64,000 bases of DNA from Gelatoporia subvermispora B (lineage: Eukaryota; Basidiomycota; Agaricomycetes; Polyporales; Gelatoporiaceae): contig KB445791.1 of NCBI GenBank assembly GCA_000320605.2, forward strand, positions 1 to 64,000, in the 5' to 3' direction. Under the pieces are notes generated by a model. The model was not told the origin of the DNA and ran no database searches. It saw nothing but the letters and a program-made list of their open reading frames with translations. Position 1 is the first letter of the stretch; every line of letters starts with the position of its first letter. This document shows, one piece after another, positions 50,513 through 59,526 of the stretch. The position numbers were made by a program, and so were the translations under genes.

Positions 50513-52722
50513 CGAGTGCCGCTACCAATAGGACACTCGGAACCGTTATCACACGATCGACAGGCCATGTCAAAGCCCGAGTCAGCATCGACCTTGACAC
50601 GGGAACGACGCCACACGATGCACGGACAGTCGGATACGACGCCGCGAGACACGTCTGGTACAGACAGCCGCCAACACCACGCGGGCGCTGACGCAAACAC
50701 CGCGCACGGCTCACCGTTTATCGGGAGACTGAATCCGGCGAAATTCCCCGAGATCAACGTCCCCGACGTCACATTGACGCATCCGGGAGCAACCCCGCAT
50801 TACGACTACCTCCACGGGCAGAACCCGTACTCGAGCCGACATCCCTCTATGACTCCGGGAGTCGAGCCACACGAATCGCGGAGCGCGCGCGCAGACCCGC
50901 GCCCGAGCGTTGCCTCCCGGAACCGCAAGTATGCTTCGGATTCTGACAACGAGGACGACAGCTCTGTCCACTGGACTCTCCGCAGGTCTATACGACCAAC
51001 TAGCTTCACCAACCTGATCGGACGACTGCCGAATCATCTCACGGCAGAGAACTATGTCTCTTGGGCGACAATGATCCGATCGACCCTCCAGACTGTCGAA
51101 CTGTTCGAATACTGCTCTGGCGACTGCCCTGAACCACTAACCGCGATGGACGGCATATCGCTATCTCAGTGTCTCCGACGTTGGCAGAAAGCGGACGCAC
51201 TCGTCCGAACCATCCTGACTACCAGCATGACCGACACAGCCGCCAAGCAACTCGGACATCTCCCGAGTGCCTCCAAGATGTGGCGAGAAGCCAAGAAGCT
51301 CTTTGCTGGATCGACGCTTACGGATTTCACCTTGCTGATCACCCAGCTTGTCTCGACGAAATACGTCGTGGGCGAAGACATATCCGAACACCTTTTCAAG
51401 ATGAAAGGATACCGACGCGATCTCATCATGATGGACCGCGACATTCCCGACGACCTCTTCGCGGCATTCCTCCGCATATCGATGCCACCAGAATGGAACT
51501 ACGTCTTCTCTGGGCTACCCTCCCGCTACTCTACGACCGATGTTGAACACCGCATCCTGGATGAATATGGTATCCAGCAGAACCAGAAGGCAACAGCAAC
51601 AGCATACGCCGCCTCCCAGAACTTGTCAGGCAAGAAACCTCGATCGAGACATGAGCCGAAACCAGGCGAGCCAGTCTGCAGCAACTGCAAGGCGATAGGT
51701 CACTTTATCAAGGACTGCTGGAGCCGAGGGGGTGGAGCCGAAGGCAAGAAGCCTCGCAAGAAGGACAAGCCGAAGAAGAAAGACGATTCAGATTCCGACG
51801 ACTCGAGAAGCACGAAGAGCAAACGGAAGCAGAAGGCGAACATTGCGAAATCACGCAGCGATTCAAGTTCGTTATACTCATTCCTTCTGACGACACGTAC
51901 ATCATCCCGATCCAAATGGATTCTCGACGGCGGATCCACGACGCACATCTGTCGGGACCGTACCGCATTCACCACATTCAAGCCCTCCCGCGACACAATC
52001 AGCAGCATCATCGAGGATGCGCGACCGCTGCAAGTGCATGGACGAGGCGACATCCGGATCTCGTGCCCCATCGACGGCCACGAAGACCGCATCTTCACAC
52101 TCTGGGATGTATCGTACTGCCCGAACGCCCGCGACAACCTTATATCCGAGTCTCGCATGGATCTCCGCGGACTCGTCATCACGAAGCACAACGGCACCGT
52201 GACAATCGCGAGCACAACCAAAGAAGTACTGATGCGCGCGCGACTCGTCGACGGGCTGTATGAGCTCGACGGCAGCACCTTGCGTAAGCCGCTGACAGAA
52301 CCGGCGCTGCACACAGCCCATCTCGGGCAGATCCCCGAGGATCCCGCTTCGGACACCGAGTCGCACCAGACTGCTCCGAGCGAGGGGGTGAGACAAACCT
52401 CGATTTCTACCACTCGGAGCTACGCTGATAGCGTACGCCTCAACGCCGCGCGCGCAAGAACGACGCCGGCGACCTCAACCACCTCATCCGCCTCCGAGGC
52501 AACAACCGCCGCGAGCGAGCGCCAAACGCGCCAACGCGCAGCTCCCCCTCCTATCCCTCACGCCTCACGGCCGAGCACGCCTGACTACGGGTCTCGCGAG
52601 TCGATCGCTAACGCGTCGATTCACAGCGAGGCACCATTGTTGAGCGGACGCGCAGCCACTCCACCTCAACCGCACACCCGCGTCCACGTTGACGCCCACA
52701 CTCCTTCCATATCCAGCCACTA

Positions 52723-52748
52723 CAGTTTTATACCGGCCGGTGGGACAC
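52723..52748 (+). repeat. Terminal inverted repeat, left
   Basis: Starts CAGTTTTATACCGG and ends GGTGGGACAC. It is the exact reverse complement of 55692-55717 and is preceded by TA. Confidence 0.93.
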
Positions 52749-53010
52749 CAAAATCTCTTGCGATGAATATACTGCGGTGCATCCACATTTTCGACATAAA
52801 ATTTACATCTATATAATCTACAGAATAAGTACTATACATCCATGCTATTTTGGAGCCCGGAAGTGCGCCTCAGCACATGGGAAAAGCCAATCAGTCAGGA
52901 TTTCCGTTATCAGTCGAATAACGGCCGGTGGGACGGTGTCACATCGCACAGCCGCAGTCCAGATTTGGCATTCCGCTTAGATAAGTTCGTACAAGCGCCC
53001 GAACCCGCGA

Positions 53011-55216
53011 TCACATCTCCCCCTCCTCGTCGACCTCCTCGTCGTCGTCTGAGTCCTCTCCCTCGCTGTAGTCGCTCCGCTTTGGCGCCGTCACAGGAGC
53101 CTCGAGCTTCCCTTGCTTTGGCTTCTCTCGCAGCTTCTTCCCAGTCCTTGCAACCTCCCCCTCCCAATCCCTGACAGCAGCATGCCACTGTGCTTTCTTC
53201 AACCGGTTACGTTCCAGGCGCGCTTTCTCCTCCAGCTGCCATTTAGCCCGAGCGGCCTGAAAGGCCGCACTCCCCGCCTGTCTTCGAGCCTTCTTGTCTG
53301 CCTCCTGCGCAGCCTTCCTCTCGTGATTCTCTACTGCCTCAAAGAAGTCGTCACCTGTTAGGAGCTTCGGCATTCCATCGCCAAACACCCGGTTCTTTCG
53401 CTTCTGTGCCGCCTTCTCCTCTTGGGCTTGAAGTTGACCATGTGCTCGCCCAACATACATCCCCTGAAGCACCACGGTAGCCTGCAATCCTATCACCTGT
53501 TGCTTCCGGGTTTCGTTTCGTGCCTCGGAGTCACGCAGAGCAGCAATGAGCTGTTCTTCGCGGGACGTTGCTGGTACGTGTTCCAATAGTTCGCGATAAC
53601 GGTGTGGACAAAGAGGCGAGATCAGGGATGAGGATACGGGGGGTGGAGCATGGCTGGACCGGAGAGGCTCTGATACAGTAAGATAAGCGAGAGAGCTTGA
53701 CGCGAGATTGTCAACAGCAGTCCGAACTGATGGTGTCGGGGGAGCTTCTGAGACACCTACTGATGCACTGGCATCAGGCAGTTGTCGGGACAGATCCCCC
53801 GAGCGCCTGTGAACCTCCTTTTGGACAAGTGCTGTAACGGCCTTGACGGGTGTTGACGGGACAAATGGTAGAATTGGCTGCGAGGAGGACTCTAGACTTG
53901 GGGCCATCATTGCGCCTGTAACAACGTTCCGGTTGAATGGAACGATTCCAGTCTTCCGGAAGGCCGCAATGATATTGCTCGGAGTCAGGGCTTCACAATG
54001 GGCGATTGCGTATACCGAGAGAAAGTTTGACTTGCTGATCTTCTGCCCAGTTTCTCGCTCGAAGTTATCACGGGCTTTGGACCAGCAACGCTTCAGAATA
54101 CTGAAAATTACAACGTCAAGGCCTTGGTATACGTGAGTCGCATGTGACGGGTAGCATATGACCACGATGCGGTTCTGACGAGCATACTGCAGGAATCCAT
54201 GTGTGTAGTGCGAGTTATGACCATCCACAAGGAGAAGGCGTCGTCGTCCTCTGGCTTTGGCCTTCGTCTGAGCATCGAAGTTCTTGATCCACTCGACTCC
54301 AATCTCCCCATCGGTATAGCCTTTTGTGGAGTAGCCAAGCCTTGCTAGCATGTCAATAAACTGTGCGTAACATTGAATTAAGTACATACGAAGCGTTCAA
54401 TGGATTTTCTTGCTTCCAATTGGTCTGGTACCCCTTTCCCTTGAAGATCACTGCAGGGGCAGTATATGTTCCATCCGCACAGATTGTTACGATAACAGTA
54501 ATGTTCTCTCGTTCACCGCTCCGTTGCTGATGTTGAACACCTTTCCCAGGCTCTCCGAAGACTCGTTCTGTCACTCCGATCCCTCTCTGTACACCCGTCT
54601 CATCTTCAGCGAATATGCACTCGTCCTCAATTGCCTCCTCCTCCTCGTTCCCCTCAATGACCTCCTGCAGAAGATTAAAGTATGCATCATTTGTGTGAGG
54701 GTTTACTGCACGTGCCCTCGCAGTGTCCAAAGCATGAGACCAGTATCCCTTCAGTCGCTCGGAGTGCCTCTCGACGAACCGGTTTGTCCACTGCTTTCCA
54801 ACCCCACCCTTCGGAAACTCGTCACCATAACGTGCGTGGCAAATTTGATCCACGTGCTCCTTGATACGTCTGTGAGAGAGTGGAAAGCCACGGTTTGCAG
54901 TTTCGATTGCGAATGTGAGTACAGCTTCGGTTTCCTCTTGTGTAAGCCATCCACGTTCGGCATTGGATTCCCGGAGGCTTTTCGTTCCTGCGATGCGACG
55001 TGCCAGAGTTGTCTTTGTCAATATGACAGACTTTCCTGTTTCCGCAAAGCACTTCTGTTCAGCCTCGTCACAAATAGGGCGCAGACCTTTCTTCATCTCG
55101 CCCGGGCCCTTCAATTGCTCCGACTGCCACAGGCCGACAGCATACTGCATCCATTTCTCTTTAAGTTCTGAAGCTGTTTGATCTTGTTTTGTTTTTGAAA
55201 GAGCATGGCGACCCAT
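53011..55216 (-). CDS. Pogo/Fot1-like transposase (DDE superfamily)
   Basis: Two exons, 55216-54390 and 54340-53011, 2157 nt (718 aa). The 49-bp intron (GTATGT donor, TATTGACAT branch, GCAAG acceptor) restores the frame as NPLNAS-LGYSTKGYTDG. The N-terminal half carries helix-turn-helix DNA-binding segments of the Psq/CENP-B type (RRIAGTKSLRESNAERGWLT; GVGKQWTNRFVERHSERLKG). The catalytic core has its three acidic residues: D in FAEDETGVQ, D in LLVDGHNSHY and D in HVYQGLDVVIF. The C-terminal third is Lys/Arg/Glu-rich and coiled-coil-like and ends in an acidic run. It cuts and pastes DNA at TA sites in the nucleus. The start ATG (MGRHALSKTK) was chosen because the residues upstream of it look non-coding. 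No inactivating lesion was found. Confidence 0.9.
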
Positions 55217-55691
55217 CGGAGAAGTTGTCAAATTGATTCCGCGACCCCAATTCATGCACTTGCCTTCCGCCTGCCAGCGGTGTGTCGGATGCATCCCAAA
55301 TGGGACATTTGTGACGTGACGAATCGGTGACATGTGTGACATGTTACACGAGCAGTCAATAATGCCAATATATTCATACTGTACTTTGCACGAGCTAAAT
55401 ACCCAAAAGTTTGATGCATGCAGGGCCCCCATGGTCCATACACTGTACTGCTTGAATTTTGCGACAGAAACACATCTACCAATGGCTGTACATCATGATC
55501 AGAGTCCACGAACAGATTTGGTGAGGTCAGAATTCCCACGATTCCGGAGTCTGGCAGACGCAGCACAGGTGCAAAAAAAAATTAAAAAATGGCAATGCAT
55601 AGCGGAAAGGTCTACTGAACATTGTACATGTGTCTCAGGTCAAGGGAGCTGGTGAGTGAGGCAGGAGAAGGCTTTGTCCCACTGGCTGGTA

Positions 55692-55717
55692 GTGTCCCAC
55701 CGGCCGGTATAAAACTG
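55692..55717 (-). repeat. Terminal inverted repeat, right
   Basis: GTGTCCCACC...AAAACTG, followed by TA. Exact inverse of the left terminal repeat. Confidence 0.93.
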
Positions 55718-55874
55718 TACTCCTCCTCGCGCGCTTCGCATGGCCGCCACTCATTTCCCGATTTCTCGTCTCACCTCGAACCGAGCGCAATTAGCGCAAT
55801 GATATTATCGGTTTCACTTTCATTAATTCTCACTCATTACATGCTAACTACGAGTTTTCGGCACGCTACAGCTT

Positions 55875-55883
55875 AAGGGGGTG
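55875..55883 (+). other. Polypurine tract of the LTR element
   Basis: AAGGGGGTG immediately precedes the 3' LTR and overlaps the stop codon of the gag ORF. This is the normal plus-strand priming site position. Confidence 0.7.
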
Positions 55884-56142
55884 TGTTGTAGAAATCAACA
55901 AATACGGTAATCTTTCGCGTACCGTAGCTTAGATAATCAGGGCGCCTAGCGCACGCGTCCATACGAGTCGACGTATGTTCGACTTCCCTCAGTCTCGTAT
56001 CCCGAGCTGAGGGTAAGTCCATAGTCTATCTACTGTAACTACGTACTTACAGCATACCTAGGCATATCCCTAGGTATAGTATTCTCAATACAACCTAGTC
56101 TCGTATCCCGAGCTGAGGGCAAATCCCTAGCCGGTTTCTACA
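55884..56142 (+). repeat. 3' LTR (259 bp)
   Basis: Same length and ends as the 5' LTR, with one visible difference (catatccc instead of caaatccc near 56063). Confidence 0.95.
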
Positions 56143-56147
56143 GATGT
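56143..56147. repeat. Target-site duplication, right (GATGT)
   Basis: GATGT directly after the 3' LTR, matching 50237-50241. Confidence 0.9.
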
Positions 56148-57961
56148 GTATCCTAGATTGGTCATAGTCTCGAACTCGCTATCGCGTCCGGTGCGACGCG
56201 CATGCACACTCGTGTGCCGTGCCGTGGCAAGTACTCGCCGCCTCTGAGGCTCCCTCTCAAGCCCCATTCCGCACCTCGTCCACCGCCCCTCAAAGTTTCC
56301 TGACGGCACGACTCGATCATCACGAATCGACAATGACGTGTTCGATGGGCCCGCCAGCACGCGTCCCTCAGTGTGGGCGCGTTCGGAAGACCTAGGTTTC
56401 CCGCAGCCTACCGAGACTGCGCCGGCGCAGGACCACGTCATTCCATGGTGCCCGCACCACACGTTCATTGGTGAGATTCTCTATGAAGCCCCATCCGGAC
56501 CGGTGCGAAACCAAGGTGAAAGTTACGTCTTCCATCTTCACGCCCGTGGCTGAATCTTCCAATCGGTCTTCGAATACAAACATGATTTTATCTTCCAAGA
56601 CTACATGACATACGCAATACCACTTCCCTATCCGGCACGGGGTGAGCTAGTTCCTATGACATCGACTTGCACGTCCTATCATTCGGTGCGCAGCCTTGGC
56701 CATTAACAATGATGACGAAGCGAGATAGGCACGAGATCCAGCCGGACCAGCTGATTTGCACCCTCCCGTGGTCTGTTCGCGATTCCGACCACCGTGCCGC
56801 CCTAACCCCGGGTGATTGTACAGAATTACTGCACATACGATGCGGCGCGCACATATCGCGCACCAAGACGATATCTGCTCCAGACCGCCCCACCGCCTCA
56901 AGGCCACGGACTATATCATCAAGGCCCGTCCGATCCAGCGGCGCGACGCGATAGCTTGTGGTTTGCAGCCACAAAAGGCACCGTCAAGTATCGAATCTCC
57001 GTATAGCAAACCAGCGGCATCAGGTACGATTGCAACATCGAAGCATAGGGGCTCCGATGTTGCAAACGATCTCGAGCGCACATGCACGCGCTGACCATCA
57101 TCATAGGTGCCGCACGCGAAAGCTTCAAGGTTCAATATTGCCAATGCCTTGCCACGACCACGTTGCCCAGCCTTCCGCGAACCTATCCGGGCCGCGGCCT
57201 CCAGCAATGAGGCGCCGCCTGGTCTATCGGCTCCATCGCATCGAGTTTCCAGTGCATCCACTCATGACCCGCTGGACACCCTCAGCGGCAGATAGCGCAA
57301 CATGGTATCCCCATGGTATATCATGTCGATTCGCCGTTCTCCGTGTGCCGAGTCCGACGGATTGGTTCGCAGCAGCCTCCTTTTTGGCTCTGCGGGTCGA
57401 TGGGGAGTCTGGCGACGCCCTCCGGCGGGCATGCTACATCATAACAGGAGGTTCCTCGGATTACAGGCGCTGTCAGCCGTTATTTCTCTGCACAGCCCGC
57501 CAGACACTGCATACATGCAACTTGCGACAGGTGGCCATATGCTCAGACCAACGAGACTGGTAGACTATTTTTGGACGCCGAGCGTCTCGTGCAGAAGGCC
57601 ACCACGAGGCACGTGCATGTCGCCCTACTCGATTTCTCTTTCTTCCTGTACTTCCTACCTATATGCGCCTGCGCAGAGCAAAGAGCGATATGCGAGCTCC
57701 TCGCTGTATGGTTCGACGCGACTGGTCGAAATCCACTCAGCAGACCGATGAGAGACTGAGATACTTCAGGCGAAGCAGAATGTAAGTTGATAAGGTTCAT
57801 GCATCGATGCAGCATCCGGGACCGCATTGCCGGGAGTCCGGCAGTGCCCGGATAGCCTCCCACCCCGTAGGCATGCTGCGAGCTTCATATACGGGACGTC
57901 CTTGTATCGTGACAAGCACAACTCTTGACGACCACCACCAGCACATCCGTCCGACGAGTGC
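56148..57961. repeat. Module X spacer continuing after the LTR element, upstream of copy 7
   Basis: It continues the spacer broken by the LTR insertion: gttcgatgggcccgccagca (56340), caaacgatctcgagcgcaca (57062), and the 57640-57760 segment encoding the ATATGCGCCT(A/G)CGCAGAGC landmark shared with 16900, 29310 and 45660. The type II upstream block is at 57809-57862; a TATA-like catata follows at 57886. No gene. Confidence 0.6.
57809..57862 (+). promoter_or_regulatory. Conserved upstream block of type II gene, copy 7
   Basis: gatgcagcatccgggaccgc ... cggcagtgcccggatagcct is the counterpart of 17053-17110. The TATA element that follows is degenerate (catata). Confidence 0.4.
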
Positions 57962-59526
57962 ATGCTGCGGCTTCATGCTTCGTGGAACTCGTGCAGAACC
58001 TCAATGCGCCGGTCGGAGTTGAACGATAGTGAGGGGTGCGATTTGAGCAACAGCGGGAATTACGAAACGTACGACGGCGACGAACACGAATCGGACGAGA
58101 GCAGAGAATATGCGTCGTGCGATGGCGAAGAGTTCGACTCAGAGGAGCGGGCAGATTATGGCTTGGAGGATGAGCCCAGTAAACAGTGCGCACATTTATA
58201 GGCGTGTTGGACCGAGGAACTTGCTGACTTGGTTGCAGCGTACGCGTGCATCCGCTTTCACGAGGTAGCCTGCCAGTCGAGCTTTGGTTGAGCATTCTCA
58301 AGATCGAGGACGATGGCAGGGCTCTACAGGCGGCCGGGTGCACCTGCAAGGCCCTGCGCGACATTGTCAGGAAGATCGTCCAAAAACGGCGTTACATCGG
58401 GGTATTTGATCTAGCATCTGACCCTACGCGAGGCTACTTTCTGTACAGCGCTACAATCGAAATGGGTCGATTGCCAGCATGGGTATCGACATACGACATG
58501 GAGAGCTTGCGTTTTTGGCGGATGCATATTTCTGGTCCAGATTCAGGGCGGGCTCTGGCACTGCGTCCTCCGATGAGATGCGCACTCTCACTGCTCACGT
58601 CAGTCACCACGTTGACCCTGCATAAGACCCACTTCTCGTCGTTCTCCGACTTTGCTCGATTGGTCTGCGCCCTTCCCAATCTGGTCATATTATGGCTGAT
58701 CAGGGTCACTGTGGATGACAGGGGCTCCACGCTGCAGGGCGCCTATTTTGCTCGCGATCTGCGCCTCAAAGAGCTCTGGGTACGTCATTGCTTCTCTCCG
58801 AGCTCGCTGTGCGCCACTCACTCGCCGTCTGCCCGCCAGATCAGCCAGTGCGCATTTGGCGAGTCGCAACCGGTCTGGAATCTGCTCACGGCCCCGTCGC
58901 TGTCCGACTCCCTCGAGCACATCGTTGTCTCCTCCCTTGCCAGCGATCCGCAACGAGCCCTTCAAGAACTCAGCGTCCCTCCGGCGGCGTTATTCTTTGC
59001 AAACCTTGCACAACTCACCACACTGCATCTCTATGGCTGGTATCTGTCCTGTGGAGACATCCGCAATACCGTGTGTCGCAACGCACTCTCTCGCAGTTCT
59101 GCTGGCCATATCACAGCCATGGAGATCGACTACTACTGCGATCATTTTCCACCCCATCTCAGTGAATGGGGATCTCTGTTCTCTGCCTTGGACGACACTG
59201 TCACGGCCGGCGACTTAAGCTCCCTGACGACCATCTCTGTGTCCTTGCGGGCGACACATGCATTCGACGTCGATTACGTGCGCACGCTGGTCGGCTCGCA
59301 GTCACACTCATCAACATGGATGGCAACATTCACCATGTCAAACGTGGTATTTGAACCTGAGAGTATCGATGAAACCCACTCCATCCGTGGAGAAGGGCCG
59401 GAGAAGACAGAGGTAGCTACCGAAGAACGCACACAGGGGATTGCTGCGAGTCTTTGTATTGTCTTGGGTGACTCGTGCGGATCTTACAAGGTGACTGTTA
59501 GGTACACGCGGCGCCAAAGCCCATAA
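57962..59526 (+). CDS. F-box-like protein, array copy 7 (type II, acidic N-terminus)
   Basis: Exons 57962-58178 and 58265-59526, 1479 nt (492 aa); the 86-bp intron has a GTAAAC donor and CACGAG acceptor. The leader (MLRLHASWNSCRTSMRRSEL) differs from that of copy 6 upstream of TSMRRSEL, and then the acidic segment is nearly the same (YDGDEHESDESREYASCDGE). F-box-like motif LPVELWLSILKIEDDGRALQ, then CTCKALRDIVRKI. The body has PAWVSTYDM, LPNLVILWLIRVTVDDRGST and CAFGESQPVWNLLTAPSLSD, and it ends YKVTVRYTRRQSP, as in the type I copies. It is the most telomere-distal array gene. Intact by inspection. Confidence 0.78.

Larger units (their letters stand above)
52723..55717 (-). mobile_element. 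Pogo/Fot1-like DNA transposon nested in the LTR element
   Basis: 2995 bp bounded by inverted repeats of 26 bp (outer end CAGTTTTATACCGGCCGGTG) and flanked by TA on both sides (52721-52722 and 55718-55719), the duplication expected for Tc1/mariner-pogo elements. It encodes one transposase on the minus strand with a single intron. The inverted repeats look identical and the coding frame is open, so it may be recently active. Removing it restores the gag frame of the host element exactly. Confidence 0.93.
50567..55876 (+). pseudogene. gag-protease gene of the LTR element, split by a transposon
   Basis: Before interruption the ORF ran 50567-52722 plus 55720-55876, 2313 nt (770 aa), in frame through to TAA at 55874-55876. 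Domains: a UBN2-type copia gag region (about residues 150-330, with NYVSWATMIRSTLQTVELFE), a CCHC zinc knuckle (residue 371 on, CSNCKAIGHFIKDC), a Lys/Asp/Ser-rich linker, and an aspartic-protease-like motif at residue 451 (WILDGGSTTHIC; the usual D-S/T-G reads D-G-G). A Ser/Thr/Pro-rich tail follows. At present translation would run into the transposon and stop at 52816. The upstream GTG at 50516 is in frame, but the ATG at 50567 is the better start. No integrase or polymerase follows. Confidence 0.85.
50242..56142 (+). mobile_element. Copia-like LTR retrotransposon coding only for gag-protease, interrupted by a pogo-like transposon
   Basis: Two 259-bp LTRs (TGTTGTAG...TTTCTACA), a 5-bp duplication GATGT, a primer site right after the 5' LTR and a purine tract before the 3' LTR define a complete element of 5901 bp. 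Removing the nested 2995-bp DNA transposon and its TA copy leaves about 2.9 kb with one ORF. There is no integrase, reverse transcriptase or RNase H between the LTRs. It must therefore rely on an autonomous relative for movement. The LTRs differ at one position that I can see (caaatccc versus catatccc), so insertion is recent. Confidence 0.92.

Noticed and set aside
50711..52413. Several minus-strand frames of 70-237 aa opposite the gag gene
   Set aside because: Antisense shadows of the gag coding sequence.
54410..55171. 253-aa plus-strand frame inside the pogo-like element
   Set aside because: Antisense to the transposase exon with its family motifs; no domain of its own.
56148..56330. A second LTR-type repeat after the element
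   Set aside because: The sequence is ordinary module X spacer resuming after the target duplication (compare 27895-28075).
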